DNA from: Pseudomonadota bacterium
Lineage (GTDB): Bacteria > Pseudomonadota > Alphaproteobacteria > Sphingomonadales > Sphingomonadaceae
Direction of reading: 5' to 3'
Assembly: GCA_023423655.1 (NCBI GenBank)
Contig: JAFAFE010000001.1
Span: 342,272-406,271 of the forward strand
DNA length: 64,000 nt
Of this stretch, positions 15,052-23,073 are shown piece after piece (position 1 is the first letter of the stretch; each line of letters opens with the position of its first letter). The notes beneath the pieces are model-generated. The model was given only the letters and a program-made list of their open reading frames with translations, was not told where the DNA came from and searched no databases. Made by a program: the position numbers and the translations under genes.

Positions 15052-16488
15052 ATGACCGATATAATTTCGACTGACCCGCGCCATTTTCTCTATCGTCCCG
15101 GCATGTTGGACCCGGATGCCGCCAAGCGGCTGACGGCCGAGGCGCTTCGCCGCACCGATGATGGTGAACTTTATCTCCAATATACCGCCAACGAAAGTTT
15201 CGTGTTTGATGACGGGCGGTTGAAGGCGGCGGATTATTCGACCAATGGCGGCTTTGGCCTGCGCGGTGTGACCGGCGAGATGACCGGCTTTGCCCATGCC
15301 AATGAAATTTCGGAAGCCGCGATCCGCCGCGCCGCCGATACGCTGGCGCTGCTTGACCCGGCGAACGCCACACCTTCGCCCGCGCCGCAATATACCAACC
15401 GCCATCTTTATACCGACGGCAATCCGCTGGAGCTGGTCCCGTTCGCCGACAAGGTTGCCTTGTGCCAGAAGATCGACGCGCTCGCCCGGTCGAAAGACCC
15501 GCGCGTGAGCCAAGTCTCCGCCGTGCTGGCCGGTTCATGGAGCGTGGTCGAAATCGTCCGCGCCGATGGCTTTCTGGCCACCGACATCCGCCCGATGGTG
15601 CGCTTGAATGTCGCGATTGTGGTCGAACAAAATGGCCGCCGCGAAAGCGGGTCGTTCGGCATTGGCGGGCGCTATCTTTATGGCACATTGTTCGAAGATG
15701 CGACCGCCGAGCGCGCGGTCGACAAGGCGCTCGCCCAAGCGCTCGTCAATCTGGAATCGGTCGATGCGCCTGCGGGCGAAATGACTGTGCTAGTCGGCCC
15801 CGGCTGGCCCGGCGTGTTGCTTCATGAAGCGGTCGGTCATGGCCTTGAAGGCGATTTCAACCGCAAGGGCACTTCGGCCTTTTCGGGGCGTATCGGCGAG
15901 CGGGTAGCGGCCCCCGGCGTCACCGTGGTCGATGATGGCTCGATCATGGACCGGCGCGGCTCGCTTTCGATTGACGATGAAGGCACCCCGACGCAGGAAA
16001 ATATCCTGATCGAAGACGGTATCCTCAAAATGTATATGCAGGACCGGCTAAACGCGCGGTTGATGGGGGTGCCCGCGACCGGCAATGGCCGCCGCGAAAA
16101 TTACGCTCATGCGCCGATGCCGCGCATGACCAACACGTTCATGCGTGGCGGCAATGACGACCCTGCCGAACTGATGAGCCGGGTCAAAAAAGGCATTTAT
16201 GCGGTAAGCTTTGGCGGCGGGCAGGTCGATATTGTGTCGGGCAAATTCGTCTTCTCCTGCACCGAAGCCTATGCGATTGAAAATGGTAAGCTGGGCGCGC
16301 CGATCAAGGGCGCAACGCTTATCGGCGATGGCCCGACCGCGCTCACCAAGGTCAAGGGCATCGGCAATGATATGGCGCTCGATGAAGGCATCGGCATTTG
16401 CGGCAAGGGCGGGCAATCCGTTCCCGCAGGCGTCGGCCAGCCGACCTTGCTGCTCGAAGGTCTAACCGTCGGAGGCACTGCCGCATGA
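15052..16488 (+). CDS. tldD: Metalloprotease TldD
   Basis: The 478-residue protein carries the TldD zinc motif HEAVGHGLE at 258-266, followed by GDFNRKGTSAFSGRIG. TldD works with TldE/PmbA as a heterodimer that degrades unfolded or antibiotic peptides such as microcins and CcdA in other bacteria. No TldE gene is in this window. The length matches the family (about 480). It overlaps the following DUF924 gene by an ATGA junction, which couples their translation. Confidence 0.95.
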   Translation: MTDIISTDPRHFLYRPGMLDPDAAKRLTAEALRRTDDGELYLQYTANESFVFDDGRLKAADYSTNGGFGLRGVTGEMTGFAHANEISEAAIRRAADTLALLDPANATPSPAPQYTNRHLYTDGNPLELVPFADKVALCQKIDALARSKDPRVSQVSAVLAGSWSVVEIVRADGFLATDIRPMVRLNVAIVVEQNGRRESGSFGIGGRYLYGTLFEDATAERAVDKALAQALVNLESVDAPAGEMTVLVGPGWPGVLLHEAVGHGLEGDFNRKGTSAFSGRIGERVAAPGVTVVDDGSIMDRRGSLSIDDEGTPTQENILIEDGILKMYMQDRLNARLMGVPATGNGRRENYAHAPMPRMTNTFMRGGNDDPAELMSRVKKGIYAVSFGGGQVDIVSGKFVFSCTEAYAIENGKLGAPIKGATLIGDGPTALTKVKGIGNDMALDEGIGICGKGGQSVPAGVGQPTLLLEGLTVGGTAA

Positions 16489-17075
16489 GCTATGATGACG
16501 AACAGCCGGAGGATGGCTTTATCTCCCCCGACAGTGTGCCTGCCGATTGGGCGCGCCAGATATTGGCCTTCTGGTTTGACGGGCACGGGCAAAGCGACTG
16601 GTTCGGCGGCGGCCCCGCTTTCGATGCCAAATGCGAGCCTTTTGCGCCGTGGCGCGAGGCTTTGCGTAGCCTCCCCGCCAGCCATTTCCTCGCCAACCCC
16701 GATACCGCGCGCGCCGCGATCATCCTGTTCGACCAGATCCCGCGCAATCTTTACCGCAAGCAGGCCGAAGCCTTTGCAACCGACCAACTCGCCGTGCAAA
16801 TCGCGCGCGGGGCGGTGGATAAGGGCTTTGATGAAGGGTTAAGCGATGACGCCCGTGCCTTCCTCTATATGCCGTTTGAACATAGCGAGGATATGGACGA
16901 CCAGCGCGCTTCGCTCCGCCTCATGAACAGCATCAACTCCGATTATGGCCAATATGCGCAAGCCCATTATGACATGATAGACCGCTTCGGCCGCTTCCCC
17001 CACCGCAACAAGGCGCTCGGCCGCACGGATCGTGACGGCGAAGCGGAGGCGATTGCGCAAGGAGAGAATTGGTAG
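16485..17075 (+). CDS. DUF924 family protein
   Basis: This 196-residue protein matches DUF924 (PF06041): ILAFWFDGHGQSDWFG near the N-terminus, FDQIPRNLYRKQAEAFA in the middle, LYMPFEHSEDMDDQ, and a C-terminal FGRFPHRNKALGR. The family is alpha-helical and of unknown function. The ATG at 16485 overlaps the tldD stop (ATGA), so it should be co-translated with TldD; the frame's longer upstream part lies inside tldD and is rejected. Confidence 0.9.
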   Translation: MSYDDEQPEDGFISPDSVPADWARQILAFWFDGHGQSDWFGGGPAFDAKCEPFAPWREALRSLPASHFLANPDTARAAIILFDQIPRNLYRKQAEAFATDQLAVQIARGAVDKGFDEGLSDDARAFLYMPFEHSEDMDDQRASLRLMNSINSDYGQYAQAHYDMIDRFGRFPHRNKALGRTDRDGEAEAIAQGENW

Positions 17076-17750
17076 AGGTTTTGCGCGGTGTGTGCGGGGT
17101 TATTCTGGTTCGCGCGGCGGCGCGGGAGCGTAAGCAGGTTCGCGCGGAGATGCGGAGATTTTTTGGTTCACGCAGAGACGCAGAGGGCGCAGAGGGGCTG
17201 GAATTGAAAAATTCCCTTCGTGCCGAGTAAGCTCGCAAGAGCCGTATCGAAGCATCTTTTTACACCCAACACCCATCCGTATCTATTTCAAGCACCCTTC
17301 GATACGCCTCCTGACGGAGTCTACGCAGGGCGAACGGGGGAGGAGGAGCCTCTTTTTTCCTCCCTCTTTATTGCATCCAACATCTTTCGCCGCACGCCAG
17401 CAAGCTCCCTCCCATCTCTCAAAAATCTCCGCGCCCCCGCGCCTCCGCGCGAACACTATAATATTATGCGGACCAATATTGCGCCGGATGCAAGGCCGCA
17501 CCGCATTGGTCAACGCATCCCTCTGCGCCTCCCTAATCTCTGCGCCTCTGCGTGAAAAAGTCCGCACCCCCCAAAAACTTCGCGCCTTCGCGTCTTCGCG
17601 TGAGTCTCAAAAACCTCCGCGTCGACCGCGTTTACAACAACCCGAATTCCACCCGCACCCCGCACTCCCCAAGCGCAGGGGAAACTAATCCCCGCCAAAC
17701 CGTTTTAATCATGGTGAACTGCAAAAGCATAAGATATTCCATCGCCTTCC
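17076..17750. repeat. 675-bp gene-free region with CGCAGAG-type repeats in inverted arrangement
   Basis: No convincing gene is present. Units of the type GGTTCACGCAGAGACGCAGAG occur in the forward direction at about 17108, 17137 and 17165. Complementary units such as CTCTGCGCCTCTGCGTGAA occur at about 17426, 17537 and 17579. Between them lies a CTTCGATACGCC...TACGCAGGGCGAACGG stretch, which I recognise as another common bacterial intergenic repeat. The only useful signal near the end is the start of the EEP gene at 17751. Confidence 0.65.
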
Positions 17751-18461
17751 ATGACCATCAAAGTTGCCAGCTATAATATCCGCAAGGCCATCGGCCTCGA
17801 CCGCAAGCGCAGTCCGGAACGCACGCTTGAGGTGCTGCGCGAACTGGATGCCGATGTGATTGCCTTGCAGGAAGCCGACCGGCGTTTTGGCGGGCGGGCG
17901 GCGGCGATTCCGGTGGGGATGCTCGAAGACTATAGCCCCTATAAGGCGGTTGCGCTTGATATGCGCCCGGACAGTATCGGCTGGCACGGCAATGCCATCC
18001 TTGTCAAAAAAGAGGTGGTCGTCGACCATTGCGAGCCGGTCTATCTGCCGACGCTCGAACCGCGCGGCGCGGTGCTGGCGGAATTGTCGATCAACGGCAC
18101 GCCGGTGCGGGTGGTGGGGATGCATCTTGACCTGTCCGGCCTGTGGCGGCGGCGTCAGGTCAAAGCCCTGCTCAACCATCTCGCCGCGACCGGTCGCCCG
18201 ATGCCGACCATCATGATGGGTGACCTCAACGAATGGACCAATCGTGGGTGCCTTAAGGATTTCGGCGTCGACCACCGCGTGTTGCGCACGGGGCGCAGCT
18301 TTCATAGCCGCCGTCCGGTGGGCGAGCTGGACCGCATCATCCTCTCGACCGACATCGAAGTGGGGGAATATGGCGTGCATCACAGCCTCACTGCCGCGCG
18401 CGCATCCGACCATCTTCCGATCTGGGCGGAAATCATGTTGCCGGACGCTACTCCTGCCTAA
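17751..18461 (+). CDS. Endonuclease/exonuclease/phosphatase family protein
   Basis: The 236-residue protein has the EEP fold motifs in order: ASYNIRKAIG with the metal-proximal asparagine, LQEADRR with the metal-binding glutamate, GMHLDLSG with the catalytic histidine, GDLNEW, and the terminal SDHLPIWAE. These make a Mg-dependent phosphodiesterase. It has no signal peptide, so it is probably cytoplasmic. Substrates in the family vary from nucleic acid to phospholipid and inositol phosphates, and position gives no hint. A short hairpin overlaps its stop codon. Confidence 0.88.
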   Translation: MTIKVASYNIRKAIGLDRKRSPERTLEVLRELDADVIALQEADRRFGGRAAAIPVGMLEDYSPYKAVALDMRPDSIGWHGNAILVKKEVVVDHCEPVYLPTLEPRGAVLAELSINGTPVRVVGMHLDLSGLWRRRQVKALLNHLAATGRPMPTIMMGDLNEWTNRGCLKDFGVDHRVLRTGRSFHSRRPVGELDRIILSTDIEVGEYGVHHSLTAARASDHLPIWAEIMLPDATPA

Positions 18462-18473
18462 AAATTAGGCAGG
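18453..18473 (+). other. Hairpin overlapping the EEP gene stop codon
   Basis: CCTGCCTAA (18453-18461) and TTAGGCAGG (18465-18473) form a 9-bp stem with a 3-base loop. The left arm contains the stop codon TAA. No T run follows, so it may protect the mRNA end or be a weak terminator. Confidence 0.5.
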
Positions 18474-18554
18474 ACGCGCCACGCCTGCACAGCTTTTGAT
18501 CGTCGGGCATCCGTTTCTTGTAATTTTCATCGCTTTTTTCCCCGCCCCACGCTG

Positions 18555-18571
18555 CTGGCACGCATGTTGCA
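18555..18571 (+). promoter_or_regulatory. Sigma-54 (RpoN) -24/-12 promoter for amt
   Basis: The sequence CTGGCACGCATGTTGCA matches the sigma-54 consensus TGGCACG-N4-TTGCA completely. GG (18557-18558) and GC (18569-18570) are separated by the required 10 bases. It lies 41 bp before the amt start at 18613. Ammonium transporter genes are classic NtrC/RpoN targets, so nitrogen-limitation control is expected. Confidence 0.92.
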
Positions 18572-18612
18572 CTGCATCATAGGTGAACAGACGCAGAGAA
18601 AAGGGGACAAGA

Positions 18613-19956
18613 ATGAAGCGAATGACCTTTGCGCGGATAGGGAGCGGGGTTGCGGCCCTTGGCGCAAGCAGCGCCGCTTTCGCCCAGAACGCCGCAGCGC
18701 CGGTGGCCGATACGGTCAACAAAGGCGATACCGCGTGGATGATGACGGCCACCCTATTGGTGTTGCTGATGATCCTTCCCGGCCTTGCGCTTTTTTATGG
18801 CGGGCTGGTGCGCGCCAAAAATATGCTGTCGGTGATGACACAGATTGGCGCGAGCGCCGCGCTCGCCATGCTCATCTGGGTCGCTTATGGCTATAGCATG
18901 GCGTTCGGACCGGATGCGCCGGACAGCCTCAAGCCTTTTGTCGCGGGACTGGGCAAGGCGTTTCTTGCGGGCGTTACCCCCCATACTACCGCCGCCACCT
19001 TCAGCGAAGGCGTCGCCATCCCCGAATATGTGTTTGTGAGCTTCCAGATGACCTTCGCCGCGATCACCGCCGCGCTGGTGCTGGGGTCGGTGGTCGAGCG
19101 CATGAAATTTGCAGCCGTCATGCTGTTTGTCGCGATCTGGCTCACCATCGTCTATTTCCCGATAGCGCATATGGTGTGGGCGTCGGGCGGCTTATTCTTT
19201 GAAATGGGCGCGCTCGATTTTGCGGGCGGCACGGTGGTGCATATCAATGCGGGCGTGTCGGCGCTGATCGCCTGCCTCGTGCTGGGCAAGCGCATCGGTT
19301 ACCAGAAAGAGGCGCTCGCGCCGCACTCCCTGACGATGACGGCGGTTGGCACCGGTTTGCTGTGGGTCGGCTGGTTCGGCTTTAATGCAGGCTCCGCGCT
19401 CGAAGCCAATGGCTCGGCGGGGCTCGCCATGATCAACACCTTCGTTGCGACTGCGGCGGGCGGCCTTGTGTGGATGGCGGTCGAGCGGGTGGTCGGCCAT
19501 AAAGGATCGGCGCTCGGTTTCTGTTCGGGCATTATTGCAGGCCTTGTCGCGGTCACACCTGCGGCGGGCAATAGCGGGCCGTTGGGCGCGATCCTGCTCG
19601 GCGGCGTTGCCTCGCTTGTCTGTTTCTTTGTGGTGAGCAAATTAAAGCCCAAACTCGGCTTTGACGATGCGTTGGACGCATTCGGCATCCACGGGGTCGG
19701 CGGCATAGTTGGCGCACTCGGCACCGCTTTTGTCTATGCCCCGATGTTCGGCGGCCCGGGCGATGGATCAACCGGTATTGCCGCGCAATTGGGGGTGCAG
19801 GCATTGGCGACGCTGACCACCATTATCTGGGCGAGCATCGGCACGCTCATCGCCATCTATGCCGCCAAGGCGGTGACGGGCCTCCGGGTCAGCGCAGACG
19901 CCGAACGCGAAGGCCTCGACCTCGCCGAACATGGCGAGCGGGCTTATAATTATTGA
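18613..19956 (+). CDS. amt: Ammonium transporter, Amt family
   Basis: The 447-residue inner-membrane protein begins with a signal sequence ending around ASSAAFAQ, typical of Amt, followed by about eleven membrane helices. Family signatures include MMTATLLVLLMILPGLALFYGGLVRAKN split over the first helix, a DFAGGTVVHINAG segment, and DALDAFGIHGVGG containing the pore histidine region. It imports ammonium. Start ATG at 18613 has AAGGGGA upstream; an in-frame alternative start 30 bp earlier is less likely. No glnK/PII gene is adjacent, which is unusual for amt. A sigma-54 promoter precedes it and a strong terminator follows. Confidence 0.96.
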   Translation: MKRMTFARIGSGVAALGASSAAFAQNAAAPVADTVNKGDTAWMMTATLLVLLMILPGLALFYGGLVRAKNMLSVMTQIGASAALAMLIWVAYGYSMAFGPDAPDSLKPFVAGLGKAFLAGVTPHTTAATFSEGVAIPEYVFVSFQMTFAAITAALVLGSVVERMKFAAVMLFVAIWLTIVYFPIAHMVWASGGLFFEMGALDFAGGTVVHINAGVSALIACLVLGKRIGYQKEALAPHSLTMTAVGTGLLWVGWFGFNAGSALEANGSAGLAMINTFVATAAGGLVWMAVERVVGHKGSALGFCSGIIAGLVAVTPAAGNSGPLGAILLGGVASLVCFFVVSKLKPKLGFDDALDAFGIHGVGGIVGALGTAFVYAPMFGGPGDGSTGIAAQLGVQALATLTTIIWASIGTLIAIYAAKAVTGLRVSADAEREGLDLAEHGERAYNY

Positions 19957-19982
19957 GGAAGGTCAGGCCCTGATTTCAGGCA

Positions 19983-20033
19983 GGCGGCCCGCACAACAAG
20001 GGCCGCCGCCCCAAGAGGTTCCTCCTGCGAACC
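19983..20033 (+). other. Two tandem hairpins between amt and its terminator
   Basis: GGCGGCCC (19983-19990) pairs with GGGCCGCC (20000-20007), and GGTTC (20017-20021) pairs with GAACC (20029-20033). Together with the terminator at 20039 they make three consecutive stem-loops in about 90 bases after the amt stop. They could stabilise the 3' end or belong to a processed 3'UTR RNA; neither is proven. Confidence 0.45.
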
Positions 20034-20038
20034 ACCTA

Positions 20039-20070
20039 AGGCCGGGGCATCACACCCCCGGCCTTTTTTT
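20039..20070 (+). terminator. Rho-independent terminator of amt
   Basis: AGGCCGGGG (20039-20047) and CCCCGGCCT (20056-20064) form a 9-bp GC-rich stem, followed directly by a run of seven T (20064-20070). It also separates amt from the convergent DUF2721 gene. Confidence 0.93.
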
Positions 20071-20095
20071 CCATCGACAATGTCCAACAACAATA

Positions 20096-20581
20096 TCACT
20101 CGCCTTCAAACCGATGCGTCAGCACTTCCTGGCGCACGCGGATGGTTTTGGCGGCGAGGCGGACTTCGTGCAGGAAGGTCGCAAAGGCGGCGGTAATGAG
20201 CAGCATGGCGAGGATGAACAGGATCGCGATGGCGGGGCCGAGCGGGGGTTCGATGAGGACCGCGAGGAACATCATACACACCACCGCGCACACCGATACC
20301 GCGCTTGCGACGGTGAGGAAAATCGCGCTGTTGACGACGCGCATCCGCTTGTCGAGCCGGTTAATCTCCCACACATGGCGGTCATGGGCGGGGCCTGCGA
20401 CGCTGTTGAACACCATTTCTTCAACGATGCGCGCGCGGTCGATGATGCGGGCGAGGCGCGCCACACATACATTCAGAAATGCGCCGATCCCCGCCAGCAA
20501 AAAGACCGGCGCAATCGCAAGCTGGATGGCTTGCGATACGGTGGTGAGGCTGGGAAGGTCGGGGATCGGGCTCATCGGCAT
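20096..20581 (-). CDS. DUF2721 family membrane protein
   Basis: The 161-residue protein has one N-terminal membrane helix (AIQLAIAPVFLLAGIGAFLN) and two more in the C-terminal half, with the conserved segment VCVARLARIIDRAR and INRLDKRMRVVN between them. This matches DUF2721 (PF11026), a family of unknown role. The start may be the ATG at 20581 or the one at 20575 (MSPIPDL). It begins 11 bp after the aminotransferase gene stop on the same strand, suggesting co-transcription. Confidence 0.85.
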   Translation of the reverse strand: MPMSPIPDLPSLTTVSQAIQLAIAPVFLLAGIGAFLNVCVARLARIIDRARIVEEMVFNSVAGPAHDRHVWEINRLDKRMRVVNSAIFLTVASAVSVCAVVCMMFLAVLIEPPLGPAIAILFILAMLLITAAFATFLHEVRLAAKTIRVRQEVLTHRFEGE

Positions 20582-20592
20582 GGGGCGCTATA

Positions 20593-21816
20593 TTATTTGC
20601 CGTCGCCAACCGCCGCCGGAACGGCTGCGGAATTGACGCCCATGGATTGCAAATAGCGTTTCACATTGCGCGCGGCCTGACGGATGCGCTGTTCATTTTC
20701 GACCATCGCGATGCGGACAAAGCCTTCGCCCTCTTCGCCATAGCCCACACCCGCCGCGACCGCGACACCGGCGTGCTGGATAAGCTGTTTTGAAAATTCA
20801 AGGCTGCCCATATGTTTCAAAGCTGGCGGCAAGGGCGCCCAGCAGAACATCGAGGCTTTGGACGGGGGAATATCCCATCCGGCGCGGCCAAAGCTTTCGA
20901 CCAGCACATCGCGGCGCTTCTGGTAGAGATTGCGGTTCGCCTCGACAATATCCTGCGGGCCGTTGATGGCGGCGACGGCGGCGGCCTGCACCGGCGTGAA
21001 CGCGCCATAATCGAGATAGGATTTGACGCGGGTGAGCGCGGCGATGAGCTGTTTATTACCCACCGCAAAGCCCATGCGCCACCCCGCCATCGAGTAGGTT
21101 TTCGACATGGAGGTGAATTCGACCGCGACATCCTTCGCGCCCTTGACCTGCAGGATGGAGGGCGTCGGATTGCCGTCATAATAAAGTTCGGAATAGGCAA
21201 GGTCGGAAATGACCCACACCTTATTTTCCTTCGCCCACGCAACCAGCCGCTCATAAAAAGCCAGATCCACCACTTCGGCGGTGGGGTTGGACGGATAGTT
21301 GACGATCAGAACCGACGGGCGCGGCACGGTGAAGGCCATCGCGCGGTCGAGCGAGGCCCAGTAATTTTCGTCCGGCGTCGTCGGCACCGCGCGGATGGTC
21401 GCACCCGCAATGATGAAACCGAAGGTGTGGATCGGATAGCTAGGATTGGGCGCAAGGATCACATCGCCGGGGCCGGTGATGGCGGTGGCAAGGCTCGACA
21501 GGCCTTCCTTGGACCCCATCGTCACCACGACTTCGCTTTCGGGGTCGAGATCAACGCCGAACCGGCGCGCATAATAGCCCGCTTGGGCTTTTCTGAGGCC
21601 CGGAATGCCTTTGGATTGCGAATAGCCATGCGCGTTGGGATTACGCGCCACTTCGCATAATTTTTCGATTACGTGCGGCGGCGGCGGCAGATCGGGATTG
21701 CCCATGCCAAGATCGATAATGTCCTCACCGCGCGCACGGGCCGCCGCGCGCATCGCATTAACTTCGGCGATGACATAGGGCGGGAGTCGCTTGATGCGGT
21801 AAAATTCTTCGGACAT
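20593..21816 (-). CDS. alaC: Pyridoxal-phosphate aminotransferase, AlaC-like (glutamate-pyruvate)
   Basis: The 407-residue protein is a class I/II aminotransferase. GMGNPDLPPPPHV near the N-terminus, NYPSNPTAE in the middle, and SMSKTYSMAGWRMGF with the PLP-binding lysine around residue 237 match AlaC-type alanine transaminases. AlaC makes alanine from pyruvate and glutamate in the cytoplasm. The length matches the family (about 410). A diaminopimelate or other amino-acid aminotransferase role is a possible alternative. In sphingomonads this gene type often lies near homoserine dehydrogenase, but here its neighbour is DUF2721. Confidence 0.87.
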   Translation of the reverse strand: MSEEFYRIKRLPPYVIAEVNAMRAAARARGEDIIDLGMGNPDLPPPPHVIEKLCEVARNPNAHGYSQSKGIPGLRKAQAGYYARRFGVDLDPESEVVVTMGSKEGLSSLATAITGPGDVILAPNPSYPIHTFGFIIAGATIRAVPTTPDENYWASLDRAMAFTVPRPSVLIVNYPSNPTAEVVDLAFYERLVAWAKENKVWVISDLAYSELYYDGNPTPSILQVKGAKDVAVEFTSMSKTYSMAGWRMGFAVGNKQLIAALTRVKSYLDYGAFTPVQAAAVAAINGPQDIVEANRNLYQKRRDVLVESFGRAGWDIPPSKASMFCWAPLPPALKHMGSLEFSKQLIQHAGVAVAAGVGYGEEGEGFVRIAMVENEQRIRQAARNVKRYLQSMGVNSAAVPAAVGDGK

Positions 21817-21862
21817 GGGACCTTTCCTCTGGGTAAGCGCCGGAAGCGGCGGGAGCGCAGCC

Positions 21863-22498
21863 TTATCGCACTTTGGGGCGTTGCAAAACCATTATCATGA
21901 CACATAAGGGCAACATCCATCCGGCCCAGGCATCGAGCGAATAAACAAGGTGATAATCGCGCGCCCGGCCAAAGGCGGCCCATAGCGCAAGACCGATGCG
22001 GAACACCGCCGCGCCCATCGTCACCGCGGCCATCAGCAACATATAATAGCGATGCGCGCGATAGTGCCGCTTCCAAAGATGATAGAGGCCAAGGCCAAGC
22101 AGGCTAAGCCATGTGACGGCTTGTGCGGCAAAGCCTGCACCCGACCATAAGGTCACCGGCTCGTAGAGCGCGACCGGCAGGGCGGTGAGACCCGACACCA
22201 GCACCAGCGCCGCCGTCACTCCGCCCGCCCAGCGATGCGCGGGCCGCCGCCGCAGCGCATAGGTTAGCGGCACCATCAGGAGCGCCAGCGCTCCCGTCAC
22301 CATATGCACGGGAAAGAGGAGCGGCATCGCCTCCATCTTGATGAGCAGGGGTTCGGGAAAATCATCCTGATCGAAAGCCGCGCCAAGACCCTTTGCCGCA
22401 ACAAGGATTAGATATAGGGTAAGCAGGACCAGAATCACAAAGGTCGCAAGACGTTGGCCCGGCCAGCGGCGTGACCCTGAAGGAGCGGAAATCGCCAT
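21863..22498 (-). CDS. DUF2306-like membrane protein
   Basis: With the start at 22498 the protein has 211 residues and about six hydrophobic segments: RLATFVILVLLTLYLILVA at the N-terminus, then HMVTGALALLMVPLTYA, VTAALVLVSGL, and others. The paired histidines (HMVTG, HRWAGG, HRYYML) fit DUF2306, a predicted membrane family possibly binding haem or quinone. I chose the ATG at 22498 rather than the frame's first start at 22648, because the longer version lacks membrane character and covers the divergent gene. The ATG at 22504 is equally possible. Confidence 0.7.
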   Translation of the reverse strand: MAISAPSGSRRWPGQRLATFVILVLLTLYLILVAAKGLGAAFDQDDFPEPLLIKMEAMPLLFPVHMVTGALALLMVPLTYALRRRPAHRWAGGVTAALVLVSGLTALPVALYEPVTLWSGAGFAAQAVTWLSLLGLGLYHLWKRHYRAHRYYMLLMAAVTMGAAVFRIGLALWAAFGRARDYHLVYSLDAWAGWMLPLCVMIMVLQRPKVR

Positions 22499-22544
22499 GA
22501 ACATCTTATCCCATCCTGTTTCGGCTTTGTCGATGCGCGTGTCG

Positions 22545-23027
22545 ATGAACAAGTCGATGCGCGCTTTTGCTATGCGGTCGGGGGCCATCGCGGTTGCGCT
22601 GATGGCGCTGGTCGGCAGCGATATTGCACTTGCCAATCCGTCGTCCACCAGTGTCCATTATGGCCGCTGGACGGTCGATGATCCCGGCGCGCGCTTTTCG
22701 GCACGCGGGCGCGACTATAAGACCATCGACATTGCCCCGTGCGGCAAGGATTTTTGCGGCGTCAGCGTCAATGACGAAGGCCGCTGCGGTCCGGTGCTGT
22801 TCCGCTTCCTCGCCAAAAACCGCAATGCCGACAATTTGAAAGGGCATGGCCGCTGGGGCAATGCCAAAAAGAAACTCGGCATCAATACTTATAGACTCAT
22901 CACCAACGACCGGGCCTTCCATCTGACGCTGGGCGACGGTTATGAATATGTTGAACGGTCGGGCAATATGCCGACCTATGAATCGGGTTATCGCCGCACC
23001 GGCGCAGCGCGCTGCACCGCCCGTTAA
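22545..23027 (+). CDS. Secreted DUF2147-like protein
   Basis: A signal peptide (RSGAIAVALMALVGSDIALA) precedes a mature part of about 130 residues with GRWTVDDPGA, DIAPCGKDFCGV and WGNAKKKLG, which fits DUF2147 (PF09917), a small beta-rich periplasmic family of unknown role. The C-terminal CTAR supplies another cysteine. The start is uncertain. The ATG at 22545 gives a plausible 30-residue signal peptide; the ATG at 22497, with AAGGAG 11 bases upstream, would give about 46 residues before cleavage and overlap the divergent gene's start. Confidence 0.72.
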   Translation: MNKSMRAFAMRSGAIAVALMALVGSDIALANPSSTSVHYGRWTVDDPGARFSARGRDYKTIDIAPCGKDFCGVSVNDEGRCGPVLFRFLAKNRNADNLKGHGRWGNAKKKLGINTYRLITNDRAFHLTLGDGYEYVERSGNMPTYESGYRRTGAARCTAR

Positions 23028-23073
23028 TCCCGCCTGACGCCTGCCCTATACTCCCCCCCATTCGAGGACCATC

